A DNA stretch of 64,000 bases from Chelonoidis abingdonii (lineage: Eukaryota; Chordata; Testudines; Testudinidae): positions 26,808,869 to 26,872,868 of the forward strand of contig NC_133770.1 of assembly GCF_003597395.2 (NCBI RefSeq), given 5' to 3'. How positions within the stretch are numbered: position 1 is the stretch's first letter; every line of letters starts with the position of its first letter. The position numbers and the translations under genes were made by a program. Positions 33,899-46,155 of the stretch are shown piece after piece. A model generated the notes under the pieces. It did no database searches. It was not told where the DNA came from and saw only the letters and a list, made by a program, of their open reading frames with translations.

Positions 33899-34491
33899 CC
33901 CCAATCCCCTATCCTGATTTTTCACACATCTGGCTAACCCCAGCCCAGCACTGTGTGACATTCCAATCCTGGCTCGCTGCCAAGGAAGTGAGTTACTTTC
34001 ACTTTCATTCCTCAGCAGGCAGGCAGGCACCCTCCTCCCCCCATCTACTCCCCAGCACCTCACCCAACCCAGCCCTGATGGAGGGGAGGGAGGAGAGAGA
34101 GAGGGATGCTCCTGGGGAGGAGGGAGAAAGGAAGGGGTGCTCCGTGAGGCAGGGGGGGAGAAGAATGGATGTTATGGGGGACAACAAAGGATACTGGTTC
34201 CAGAGCCACAGAACCTGCCTTACGTCACTTCAGCCAGGGGGAAAGAGTCACACTCACAGGTGAGCTCCTTCCCAAAACCCTTCCCCCTCCCCTTCCCAGA
34301 GACCCCAGCAGCCAATCCCATTCCTCAGACTGTGCAGAATTCTGCTCTCTCTAGGACCCAGTAGGCCTGTTCTTACATGCTCCACTGCTTCCCGTCTGTC
34401 TGGGCTCCCGGCAGAGTGGTGCCCCCAGCCAGAGTGGTACCCTACGCGGCTGCCTATTCTGCCTATGGCTCAGGATGGCCCTGCCGGCCGG

Positions 34492-35062
34492 CCTAGCCTG
34501 GACCCAGCTGCACTGGCCTGGCCTGAACCCAGCCGGGGCAGTGCAGCGTAGCCCAGCCCCATTTGAAGCTGGGGTGGCCCAGCCCAAACCCAGGCAGCCC
34601 AGCTCAGACTTGTCGCTCCTCCCTGAACCCAGCCCCGACCCTGACCTGGGGCACCTCTCCCCAGACCCAGCCCTGTCACAGATCTGCGGGAAATGAGGGA
34701 GAGGCACCTATCTTGTGACCCCACCCACAGAGCTGCTGGGGAGGGGAGAGGTGCCTCTTTCCCCTAGCCCAGGTGCTGCTGCAGAGAGAGAGAGCTGGGG
34801 TGAGTCCTCTCACCCCGCCATAGCCCTCCAGCACCCTCTTGCATTCCACACCCCTCATCCCCATCCCAGAGCCCACATGCCCAGCTGGAGATCTCCCCCT
34901 CCCCACTCCCACCGCAACCCTCTGCCCTAGCCCTGAGCCCCTCATCCCTGGTCCCATCCCAGAGCCTGCACTCCCAGCTGGAGTCCTCATACCCCTGTAC
35001 TCCAACCCTCTGCACCAGCTCTGAGCCCCCTCCCACGCTCCGTACCCCTTGGCCCCACCCCC
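34492..35062. other. GC-rich DNA, CCC-rich
   Basis: Cytosine-rich proline-coding-like sequence on the plus strand, with CCAGCCC and CCATCCCAGAGCC units repeated. Long frames exist only because AT-rich stop codons are rare. I do not regard them as genes. Confidence 0.5.
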
Positions 35063-35067
35063 ATCAC

Positions 35068-35146
35068 ATGAATTTTGTTATGTACATCGATATGAAGATG
35101 ATGTGTCACGCATCACCTTCATATTGGTGCACATAACAAAATTCAT
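35068..35146. repeat. Near-perfect 79-bp hairpin
   Basis: ATGAATTTTGTTATGTACAT and its complement ending at 35146 form arms of about 36 bp with few mismatches and a tiny loop. It is followed by GAGGGAACACTAG, an end-like sequence of a hAT-type miniature, so it may be that element's core. Confidence 0.85.
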
Positions 35147-35169
35147 TCTGCACATAGGTGGGAAAAATT

Positions 35170-36628
35170 AGAGGGAACACTAGTTGCAATAATTAGTTTG
35201 TGATAAAAATCATCTATAATTTTTAGACTCAAATGATGATTGCTACTGGATGCATGAAACCTCCAGCATGTATCTCCCTAAATGAAGTCCCCCATAATAA
35301 TGCAAATTATCTTTCCTCACATTACAGACAGATGCTTAAGGAGAAATTGACCCTCTTCTCTAGTTTGATGTGGTGGTCTTTAACAGCCCCCTGTCAGTAT
35401 CCTTCCTGGGCTTAGCCTTTCAGAACTGTCCAAGCATAAAAGCATTATATAAATTAGCTTTCTGTCTCCTGCATGTCACAACTTCCTACACCATACTTGT
35501 CTCTCTTGACAAACCAGCTTTGATCTTTGGCTGCATGGAGTTTTAGGCCACAAAGACCTTTTAAAATTCTCTGTTTAGCTAAGTAAACACTCAACCCTTG
35601 TGTTAATAATAGAAGCACTAAGTATATTCAGTATGACCATGTTTAATGCCCATGAGTCCAATACCCATAAATAAGAATTATGAGCCTGATATAGAACAGT
35701 TAAGTGAGATCTTCTGGAATAGGGTTAATTGTGAAAGGGCACACCCCGATGGCTTATTATGTGTCTGCTACCAAGGTCATAGCATCCCATCTGAACAGTT
35801 ATCAGCTTCTGTAATGTATTTTAGTAGGAGTCCTGCATCGTTTCCATGGACAAGCAGTCATGGTGCTGCTTTCTGTGGGATTAGTAATGCCCACTGTACA
35901 TCAGTTCCCTTAGAAACCTGTGTGAAATTTGTCCAAGTTAAATTCTCACATTTATTACTGTGTTACCATGGCAATCCTCAGGTAGCTCTGAAACTGATTG
36001 CATCATTCAAGTGAACTTGGTCACCTTATCCTAAATTGTTACGTTTAAAGGCCAGAAGTTCACCATTTGACAATGTAGTTCTAAAACTTTTAACGAGCAG
36101 GAAAATCTACATCATGTACAGCAGTAAGGAATATTAGAGGCTAAAAAATCTTGGCCATTTCCTTTAGCAAGAACCTTTGTTGCTCCATCCCTCCATTGCC
36201 CCACACTCACTGACTTTGATATAAAAATTGCAACCCAAAAGTATTATTTTAAAATCAAAATTCTCTTGAATAAACTAGATAAAACAGATCCAATGTATTG
36301 TTGGTGCATTGTCTCAAATTATTAGCTGTCAAGGAAATGATTACATGTTATCTTCTCCTGCGTGTTACTCTGTGGCACCTATTTAAATATGACTCAATCA
36401 CTGTTTTCCTTCCTTACCACAATGCCCTTTTTGATGTTACCAGTGTAGACTGAAGTTCACAAAGGCCATGGTCCCTTTATTATACCTAAACATGAAAGTC
36501 CCCCTAGTTTCAATGGGAGTAGGAAGAGACCTATGTTTATTAGGCATTTCTTCTTACCCAACACTAGCTAGTTATTACTACATAAAAATGCATATTGAAT
36601 TTTCCCCACACTTTCTATTGTGCTCAAC
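35170..36628. other. No recognised feature
   Basis: Unique DNA with an open frame of 122 codons at 35646-36014 that shows no recognisable domain. I do not call it a gene. Confidence 0.4.
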
Positions 36629-36631
36629 TAA

Positions 36632-38748
36632 GGGTACGTCTACACTATGGGATTATTCCGATTTTATATAAACCGGTTTTGTGAAACAGATTGTATAAAG
36701 TCGAGTGCACGTGGCCACACTAAGCACATTAATTCGTTGGTGTGCGTCCATGTACCGAGGCTAGCATCTGGAGCGTTGCACTGTGGGTAGCTATCCCATA
36801 GCTATCCCATAGTTCCCGCAGTCTCACCTTCTCATAGGAATTCTGGGTTGAGCTCCCAATGCATGATGGTGCAAAAATAGTGTCGGGGGTGATTCTGGGT
36901 AAATGTCGTCACTCATTCCTTCCTCCGTGAAAGCAACGGCAGACAATCAATTTGCACCCTTTTTCCCTGGATTGGTCTGGCAGACGCCATAGTATGGCAA
37001 CCATGGAGCCTGTTTTGCCTTTTGTCACTGTCACCATATGTGTACTGGATGCCATTGACAGAGGCGGTACTGCAGCGCTACACAGCAGCATTCATTTGCC
37101 TTTGCAAGATAGCAGAGATGGTTATCAGCTGTTCTGTACTGTCTGAGCCATGCCCACTGTAGAGATTGTGGATGAGAATGAGGTTATCAGTCGTTCCTGT
37201 TACCTGTCTGCTGCGTCAGTGGTCCCCCTGGCGAGGTGACCGGGGCGCAAGACAAAAAGGGATGACCTCTCTGGTCGATATCCCTCCTTTAGGTTGATAT
37301 CTAAAATAGAACAGCCTGCCATAGAAATGGGCAAGTGGCTAGAGAAACCAGGTACTATTAAAGACAGCACCACTTCGTGCTCAGAGATCGCAAAAATGTG
37401 AGAGCGCAGCGACTATTTCTAGGCAGTGACCCAACCAGCAAAACCCCAGTCATGTCCTCCTGTCCCATCCCACTATCGCTCGGGAAACCGTTGCAAAGAG
37501 TCCTCTGCATTTAGATATGAGTGAATGTAACAAAGCAGTAATAAATCACGACTTGTCAAGTGAGATAAAATGACGGGTGACAGAAAAGACATCCAGCTGC
37601 TAGATATCAGCAGAGACATAAATGTGCACGGGAGAGGAAGCCATGCATACCCGCGTGCTATAGATAATCCAGGCAGTACACAATCTTTTTATGACAATGA
37701 TGCGAGCGGGTGATCCAGGAAGCTCCGCCCCAGATTGCTATGACGAAGAGCTCAGTTAACAGCTGTTCTGTACCAATCACTGGGACTGACCGGGAAGTCA
37801 TCTATTTTACACCAGTGCCCCGCCGACCCACCTGAACCAGCACTAGGACACTCACGAGCTGATAGATGAACATGGATAGCATCATACTGTATCCACTGCC
37901 ACGGGATGGGAGGGAGCGGTGCTGCTGTTCAGTGCTGCAGCATCGCATCTACAGCAGCATGTCATAGACATAGGGTGACATAAAATAAGTCAAGAAACGA
38001 TTTTTTTCTCTTTTCTTTCACAGAGGGCGGGGGGGGGGGGGTAATGAAAGCTATACCCTGAACCACCCCGGACAATGTGTGACTGGCACAGGCATTTGGA
38101 GCTCAGCAATAATGCAAATACTTTTCAGAGACTGCGGGGACTGTGGGATAGCTGGAGTCGCTCAGTACCCCCTCCCTCTCTTCATGTCCATTTGTTATGG
38201 CTTTCCGTATGCATGCTCACCGCACTATGCTGAGTCCCTGCTGTGGCCTCTGTCTGGAGATTTTTTTGCAAATGCTTTGGCATTTTCGTCTTCTGGAACA
38301 GAGTCGATAAAACAGATTTGCTCCCCATCAACGATCAGACAGTATCTCCCTTAGGGTCTATGCTGGACCTGTTTTTGGATTGGGACTGCTGGGCCACTGT
38401 GCTCGAACAGAGCTCCACGCTGGCAAATAGGAAAATGAAATTCAAAAGTTCGTGGGGCTTTTCCTGTCTACCTGCCAGTGCCTCCGAGTTCAGATTGCTG
38501 TCAGAGCAGTCCACAATGGTGCACTGTGGGATATCCGCTCGGAGCGCCAGATAGCCGGTCGATTGCGGCCACACAACCCTAATCCGATATTGGTAATGAT
38601 CGATTTAGCCTTTCCTCTCGTCGGGAGAGTACCAGAAACTGGTTAAAAGCCCTTATATCGATATATAAGGGCCTCATGTGGGACAGGTCAGCGTTAAATT
38701 GGTTTAATGCTGCTAAAATCGGTATAAACGCGTAGTGTAGACCAGGCC
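36632..38748 (-). mobile_element. Complete PIF/Harbinger-type element, 2.1 kb
   Basis: Left end GGGTACGTCTACACTATG and inverted right end GGCCTGGTCTACACTACG share GTCTACACTA. A 3-bp duplication TAA flanks it (36629-36631, 38749-38751), as in PIF/Harbinger. Compared with 20321-22434 its termini are reversed. The Myb-like remnant is on the minus strand near 38220-38310. Inner modules containing GAATTCTGGGTTGAGCTCCC (near 36838) and an inverted counterpart with GGAGCTCAGCAATAATGC (near 38097) form a large imperfect inverted repeat. No transposase frame is intact. A G run of 12 is at about 38029-38041. Confidence 0.8.
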
Positions 38749-38879
38749 TAAAAGTAGAGCTGGAAGAGCTCAAAAAATCTGTCTCATGAAAAGCAAAGCT
38801 CCCTTAAAGGAATGTAATGTAAATCATTTTGTAATTACTACACTGCATTATAAAGATCCATTGTTCAGGTCCTACAGCC

Positions 38880-39375
38880 TTTACTCATAAGAACAATCAT
38901 ACTGGGTGAGACCAAAGATCCATCTAGCCCAGTATCCTGTCATCCGACAGTGGCCAATGCCAAGAATGAACAGAACAGGTAATCATCAAGTGATCCATCC
39001 CCTGTTGCCTATGTCTGGCAAGCAGAGACCATGGACACCATCCCCACTCATCCTTGCTAATAGCCATTGATGAACCTAGCCTCCATGAATTTACCTAGTT
39101 CTTTTTTTGAACCCTGTTATAGTCTTGGTCTTCACAACATCCTGAGGCAAAGAGTTCCACAGGTTGACTGTGTGTTGTGTGAAGAAAGACTTCCTTGTGT
39201 TTGTCTTAAACCTGCTGCCTATTAATTTCATTTGGTGACACTTAGTTCTTGTAAATAAGGAAGTGTTATTTATTCCTTGTAATACTTTTTCCACACCAAT
39301 CATATCCCCCTTAGACATCTCTTTTCCAAGCTGAAAAGTCCCATTCTTACTAATCTCTTCTCATACAGAGTAGTA
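38880..39375 (-). mobile_element. CR1-type LINE 3' end
   Basis: The minus strand keeps the C-terminal region of a CR1-like protein (KSFFTQHTVNLWNSLPQDVV in the frame at 39091-39318), a pattern F-x-x-R-V-x-x-x-WN-x-LP found at the end of LINE reverse transcriptase proteins. The 3' untranslated part extends to about 38880 (plus-strand GACCAAAGATCCATCTAGCC). A short 5'-truncated copy with no complete domain. Confidence 0.75.
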
Positions 39376-39489
39376 GTTACTATGGCTGGTCAAAACAGTT
39401 TGAATGAAATATTTTCACATCAAAAATGGGATTTCATCAAAATCAAAGTTTTCTGAAGGAAGCAATCAATTATGTAGTAACTAAGGGGA

Positions 39490-40445
39490 GGCAATTCACA
39501 AGAGGCACCAAGGTGGAGTATGGCAACACCTTACTTTTCCTGGGCCCTGCTGCCCTGTGGAATTCATAGCCCCAAGCTACACGGCCAGGCTCCCTATACA
39601 ATGCATGGACAGAGTTAGGTGCCCTAGAATGGGATTCACAAAAGCCAGAATGGTGATCAGAGAGCCACTTAAACTAGCCTTAAAAATGCCAAGGAGAGTG
39701 GTGTGGCCTAAACCCCACCTTTCAGAAGTATTTAAGCACTTAAATCTGGGCTGAAGGGAGGCAGCTTCCTCCACAGGTGAAAACCCATTCCCAGAGTTAG
39801 GCATGTAAGTCAAGTCATCTCTTTTTCAAGAGAAACAGAGGAAGAGAACCATGACCTCACCCCTTTTAACCTTTAGCCTAGTAGTTGGAGCATTCACCCA
39901 GGATGTGGGAGACCTGAGTTCAGTTTCCTCCTCAGCTTGATGTGGTTCTCCCTCACCTCCTTGGTGAGTGCTCTAATCACTGAGCTATAGTGTATTCTGA
40001 GGTGGCCCTCTCTTAATCTCTCCTGTTGAACCTGTTCCACTTTGTATAAAATACTTAAATAGTTTTGGACTGCTGAGAAAGCAACCAAGTCTATAGCTCA
40101 TTTGTGTGAGTAGGGCACCCACCTAGGAGGTGGGAGACCTTGGTTCAAATCCCTGATCCATCTACCAGATCAGGGTGAGATAGGTGAGGGAAACTTTGTA
40201 AATCCCACCAGGGCTTAGGCATGAGTTAAGTTGCTCTGCTGTTCACTTGTGCTGGGACTGAGGTGGCTATGGGAATGATCACCAGCAGAAACTTTAGGGG
40301 ACTTTACCAATGAAAACTTAGATGCCTAGGGAATTTAGGCACCTATAGAATTAGGTGGCAGCTGAGCAGGAGTTTTGAGAATATAAATCTTGGACTCAGG
40401 TGCCTCCTATGGCAGTTAGGCATCTAAATCCCCCTTGTGAATCTC
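39490..40445. repeat. Composite repeat with tRNA-like modules and inverted ends
   Basis: The ends ATTCACAAGAGGCAC and CCCCCTTGTGAATC are inverted. Inside are three tRNA-like stretches: plus at about 39878-39935 (TAGTAGTTGGAGCATTCACC), minus at about 39950-39995 (TATAGCTCAGTGATTAGAGC), plus at about 40093-40160 (TATAGCTCATTTGTGTGAG with TTGGTTCAAATCCCTG). The whole looks transposon-like, but the family name is uncertain. A related piece is at 61670-62000. Confidence 0.55.
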
Positions 40446-42898
40446 ACACTGAATGTTTTGTTTCAGGTTGGGTAAACATTAATCTCAGTGTCCACCTGAG
40501 CTATTAGGGTGTCTCATGGAAATGCCAGGTCCCTCACACCCACATTCTTCCCTGGGGGCCCTGTTGCCTAGCCAGAATATATCTCCCATTGTGCGCCATG
40601 GTGTGGTGGTACAGCCAAAAGGAGGCACTGCAGTGCATCATGGGAGATATAGTCCTGGCTGGGGAGAAGGATCCACAGAGGAGAAAAGAGACATGAGGGA
40701 TCTGAAACTGCAAATCCTGAGTCACTCTGGTGGCTCAGGTGGACAGAAAGATTCCAAAAAGAAATCCTTCAGTTTGTGAATATCAGGTTTCATTTCAACT
40801 AAAAAATGTTGAAATGAAGTGGTTAGACACTTCTAAAAATCACACTTTACAGATATTTTTGTTCTGTGAAAAGTTTTGATTTTTTTTATTTTGTCCAGAT
40901 TCAAAGGTGTGAAGCAATTCCCAATTTTTGATTAGGTCTAATGATTACTTAAGCAAACAGTCCCATTGACTCCTCCTGGGCAAGCTCTGCTCATTGTAAG
41001 GGCAGCAGAAACAGGTCCTAATTTCTGTGCCTGAAATGTAATATGAAAAAATAATTGACAAAGAGACAGTTGCTACTTTAGCAGCTCCTGACCCAGACAA
41101 ACATATACAGCTTTCTTTGCAACTATTTCATAGTCAAAGAATCACTTATCTCTCCCACTCTCATCTAGGAGAAGGGAGAGAGGTGCAGCTCAAGTAATAT
41201 CTCTAGTACCACCACCCAGCTGAGAAAGGGAAGTGAGGACCTAACAGTTCTCATTTTAAAGATAAATAAAGCAAAACACATTCTGAAATAGGAAACAAAG
41301 TTTATATGTCAAAAGAATCATTAATCAGAGGACCAAAAGACTTTGTTTGCGGTAGCTTTGCCATTCATCTGCAAAAGAGACTTCCAAAAATTCACTGTAC
41401 ATGAGTCTTACAAGCCATATTTTTAGAGGACCCTGACACACAGATATCAAAACAAGGATAACCTTGTGCAGAAGAACAGATTTTCCTACTTATTTTAAAA
41501 CATCATTCCGTTGCAAAACTGCTTATTGGCTTAGCTTTACAAAATATAATAAAAATAACAATATTTGAGGTACATTCAAATGCAGATTGTCACATGCATG
41601 CACATCTATACAGGCATATCTAAATTTTAACCATATTTTAAAAACAAGCCTAGAGGTAGTGGATACTGTCCTGGATCCAGGACTCAGAACGTCAGCAGAG
41701 CTGAGCAAATGAGGAAACAATGTGTGAAATATTCATTTCAATTTGAAAATGAATCTCTATTTGACTTTGTTCATCTCCCTTCGTGTTTGCTTTACTAGCA
41801 ATAACTCTCATACACAGCAGATCCTAAATGAACTTGCTGGAAGAGAATTTCAACCTGTATATCTGATTGTAATATTTGAGATGAACACTGTATTTGTTGA
41901 AGAAATCAGTCTGGGACAGAAACAATACCATGGATGTTAGGAATACCTAACAATACCATGGATGTTAAATCAACGCATCGTAGATTTCCAACTTTGAAGA
42001 TCAGTTATCTGAAACAAACTGTCTAGAGTTATACAATTTATACTGGGGAAAGAATGGTGGAATTTACAAATAATTTCAAACAACTAATCAGCTGAATAAC
42101 CACCTTCTGCTAACAGAAAAAGGTAACATTCAACAAAGTATTATTGGCTTAATTCTAATTAAAGATATGTTTTTAGTGTTCTTATTCTGAACTATCACCA
42201 TATTCTATATCAAGTCTTTATAATTATGTTGCCAATATGTCAGTATTTTCAGAACTTTGGCTCAAGACAGTGACCTGTAGGTAGACTTAACTATAAACTC
42301 TTGCTAAGTTGTGAAGTAGCTTCCTCTTTTATCTTCCTCTTTTATTTTATATGCTTTATGCTAAATACATTCGTAACAGAGATACAGCCAATCATGCAAA
42401 GATATTTGATACCATATCCTTAGACATAATGTTATTTACTAGTTAAAATCTAAAAGCTGTTATGATTTAAGAAACTATGTCAGAAAATTAAAACTATCTA
42501 AAGGCATTGTGTAATAGAACCTTTCAGTCTGAGAAAGTTTCGTTGCCTAGGCAACCTGACTACAAATTATTGCAAATAGTTTAGACCAGGCAGTCTTTTA
42601 CATAGAAATGTGATCATTAATATATGTTATAGATAACTGATCTTTAAGAAAGGTATATCTAAAAAAGTATTAATTTTTCATTAAAGAAGCTGAGACATTC
42701 AAATAGTATATTGAGAAGCCAATGTGAAATATAAGCATTTAAGGTGAACCGTGATATAAAGTAATAAAGCCTGTGTGACTAGCAGTTGCACAGAGTTTCA
42801 CATATGAAGTAATACTAATAATCTTATCACCAAAGTGAGGATATAATCAAGCACTGGTACAAAGGTGGTTACAACTGTTGTGTATTATTTCATTAATG
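40446..42898. other. Mostly unique DNA
   Basis: Includes a palindromic repeat pair ATATCTCCCATTGTGC / GCATCATGGGAGATAT at 40577-40650, cognate to 6740-6812, and a diverged GAAA-rich repeat at 40780-40945. No gene recognised. Confidence 0.4.
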
Positions 42899-43303
42899 GT
42901 ATAGCCCAGGGACTGGCAACCTTTGGCACATGGCCCATCAGGGAAATCCACTGGCAGGCTGGGATGATTTGTTTACCTGCAGCATCCATAGGTTCATAGA
43001 ATATCAGGGTTGGAAGGGACCTCAGGAGGTCATCTAGTCCAACCCCCTGCTCAAAGCAGTACCAATTCCCAACTAAATCATCCCAGCCAGGGCTTTCTCA
43101 AGCCTCACCTTAAAAACCTCTAAGGAAGGAGATTCCACCACCTCCCTATGTAACCAATTCCAGTGCTTCACCACTGTCCTAGTGAAAAAGTTTTTTCTAA
43201 TATCCAACCTAAACTTCCCCCAATGCAACTTGAGACTTTTACTCCTTGTTCTGACATCAGGTACCACTAAGAACAGTCTAGATCCATCCTCTTTGGAACC
43301 CTC

Positions 43304-44198
43304 TGTCATAAACAGATAGCTAAGGGTTAATGTCTCTTTTACCTGTAAAGAGTTACAAGCAGTGAACCTGGAACACCTGACCAGAGGACCAATCAGGAGA
43401 CAAGATACTTTCAAATCTCGGTGGAGGGAAGTCTTTGTTTTGTGTTTGTTTAGTTTGTGTATGTTCTTCTCTGGGATCTGAGAGTAACAGACGTACCTAC
43501 AGACTCTCTAATTTTCTGTTCAAGTAGAAGTACAGTAGAAAGGCGGTTTAGTCTTTTTGATTGTTTTCTTTAATTGGAAATGTGTATTTGGCTGAAGGAT
43601 TCTATTTGTATATATGCTGGGGGGGGATTCTCTCTAGTGTCTATAAGCTGAAAGACCCTGTAACTTTACCATCTTGAGTACAGAGACAACTTTTACTTTT
43701 TTCTTTCTTTTATTAAAGCTTTCTTTTTTAAGACCTGATTGATTTCTTCCTTGTTAAGGCTCAAGGGATTGAGTCTGTACTCCCAGGAATTGGTGGGAGA
43801 AAGGAAGGAAGGGAGGGGGAAGTGGAATTCCTCTGTGTTTTAGATTCATGGAGCTTGATCTGTATTGCCTCTTGGTGAGGGAAAAAAGGAGGGGGAGGTG
43901 ACATCCCTCTCTGTTTTTAGATTAGGAGTCTGAATCACAGTGATCTCCTAGTGTACCCAGGGAGGGAGGATCTGGGAGAGAAAGGAGGGAGGGGATGGGT
44001 TTATTTTCCTTTGTTGTGGACTCAAGGGATTTGGGTCTTGGGGGTCCCCAGGGAAGGTTCGGGGGACCAGAGTGTACCAGGCAATCCAAGTCCTGTGTGG
44101 TGGCACACTACAAGATCTAAGCTGGTAATTAAGTTAGAGGAATTCTTGCTGGTAAACTCTTTTGGACCTAAGGTTCAGAGTGGGCTCTTACCATGACA
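43304..44198 (+). mobile_element. Solo LTR inside CR1
   Basis: TGTCATAAACAGATAGC at the start and CTTACCATGACA at the end give TGTCAT..ATGACA termini. Flanks CCCTC (43299-43303) and CCCTT (44199-44203) fit a 5-bp target duplication with one change. The LTR has a TATTAAAGC polyadenylation-like signal near 43711. No internal genes remain, so this is a recombinant solo LTR, younger than the CR1. Confidence 0.85.
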
Positions 44199-44446
44199 CC
44201 CTTTCAGGTAGCTGAAAGCAGCTATCAAATCCCCCTCATTCTTCTCTTCTGCAGACTAAACAATCCAAGTTTCCTCAGCCTATCCTCATAAGTCATGTGA
44301 TCCAGCCCCTTGTTGCCTCCGCTGGACTCTTTCCAATTTTCACATCCTTCTTGTATGTGGGGCCCAAACTGGACACCGTCTCAGATGAGGCCTCACCAAT
44401 GTCTAGAGAAGGGAATGATCACGTCCCTCGATCTGCTGGCAGTGCC

Positions 44447-44764
44447 CTACTTATACGGCCAAAATGCCGTTAGCCTTCTTGGCAACAAGGAACCACTGAC
44501 CCATCCAGCTTCTGTGTCCACTGTAACCCGTAGGTCTTTCTGCAACTGCTTCCTAGCCATTTGGTCCCTAATCTGTAAGAATGATGGATTCTTCCGTCCT
44601 AAGTGCAGGACGCTGCACTTGTCCTTGTTGAACCTCATCAGATTTCTTCTGGCCCAAATCTCTAATTTGTCTAGGTCCCTCTGTATCCTATCCCTACCCT
44701 TCCGCGAATCTACCATTTCTCTCAGTTTAGTGTCATCTGCAAACTTGCTGAGGGTGTAGTCCAC
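44447..44764 (-). pseudogene. CR1 reverse transcriptase fragment
   Basis: The minus-strand frame has YTLSKFADDTKLREMVDSR, the catalytic F-A-D-D motif C of CR1 RT, followed by QRDLDKLEIWARRNLMRFN and KCSVLHLGR, the conserved downstream block. Motifs A and B are not in the same frame. The first methionine is internal. The copy is part of the CR1 at 42994-46828. Confidence 0.9.
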
Positions 44765-46155
44765 GCCATCCTCCAGATATTAATGAAGACATTGAACAAA
44801 ACTGCTCCAGATGACCTTGGGGCATCCGCTTGAAACCGGCTGCCAACTAGACATGGAGCTGTTATCACTACCATGAGCCTGACGATCTAGCCAGCTTTCT
44901 ATCCACCTTATAGTCCATTCACCACCCATACTTCTTAACTTGCCAGCACGAATACTGTGGGAGACCGTATCAAAAGTTTGCTAAAGTCAAGGAATAACAC
45001 ATCCACTGCTTTCCCCTCATCCACAGACCCAGTTATCTCCTCATAGAAGGCAATTAGGTTAGTCAGGCATGACTTGCTCTTGGTGAATCCATGCTGACTG
45101 TTCCTGATCACTTTCCTTCTCTAAGGGTTCAGAATTGATTCCTTGAGGACCTGCTCCGTGATTTTTCCAGGGACTGAGGTAGGCTGACTGGCCTGTAGTT
45201 CCCGGATTCTCCTTCTTCCCCTTTTTAAAGATGGGCACTATATTAGCTTTTCCAGTCATTCGGACTCCCTCGATTGCCATGAGTTTTCAAAGATAATGGC
45301 CAATGGCTCTGCAATCACATCCGCCAACTCTTTTACCACCTTCGGATGCAGCGCATCCGGCCCCATGGACTTCTGCTTGTCCAGTTTTTCTAAATAGTCA
45401 CGAACCACTATTTCTCCACAGAAGGCTGGTTACCTTCTCCCCCTACTGTGCTGCTCAGTGCAGTAGTCTGGGAGCTGACCTTGTTTTTAAGACAGAGCAA
45501 AAAAAATCATTGAGTGCATTAGCTTTTTCCACATCCTCTGTCACTAGGTTGCCTCCTCATTCAGTAAGGGCCCACTTTCCTTGACTTCTTGTTGCTAACA
45601 TACCTGTAGAAATCTTCTTGTTACTCTTAACATCCCTTGGTAGCTGCAACTCCAAGTGTGATTTGGCCTTCCTGATTTCATTCCTGCATGCTTGAGCAAT
45701 ATTTTTTACTACTCCCTGGTCATTTGTCCAAGCTTCCATTCTTGTAAGCTTCATTTTTGCATTAAGATCAGCAAGGATTTCACTGTTAAGCTAAGTGGTC
45801 GTCTGCCATTTATTATTCTTTTACACATTAGGATGGTTTTTTTCCTGCAGACTCAATAAGGAATCTTTAAAATAAGCCAGTTCTTCTGACTCTTTCCCCG
45901 TATGTTTAGTCTCCCGGGATCCTGCCCATCAGTTCCTGAGGGAGTCAAAGTCTGCTTTTCTGAAGTCCAGGATCTGTATTCTGCTGCTCTCCTTTTTCTT
46001 TGTGTCAGGTCCTGAACTCGACCATCTCATGGTCATGCCTCCCAGGTGCCCATCCACTTTTGCTTCCCCTACTAATTCTTCCCTGTTTGTGAACATCAGA
46101 TCAAGAAGAGCTCTGCCCTAGTTGTTTCTCCATCACTTGTACACGGAAATTGTCC

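Larger units (their letters stand above)
31831..34483 (-). mobile_element. 2.65-kb hAT element with nested insertions
   Basis: Ends are CAGGGCCGTCCTTAGG and, inverted, CAGGGCCATCCTGAGCC. A perfect 8-bp duplication CCGGCCGG lies at 31823-31830 and 34484-34491. The minus-strand transposase remnant (32168-32356) lies about 330 bp from the left end, as expected for the C-terminus. The rest is filled by a GC-rich hAT-derived repeat (about 32400-33091) and a pair of small miniatures (33688-33898). Confidence 0.85.

Noticed and set aside
34351..35036. Overlapping frames up to 118 codons on both strands
   Set aside because: GC-rich, proline- and serine-rich simple composition with few stop codons; no conserved motif.
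35646..36014. 122-codon plus-strand frame
   Set aside because: No recognisable domain, no splice or promoter context; length is within chance expectation.
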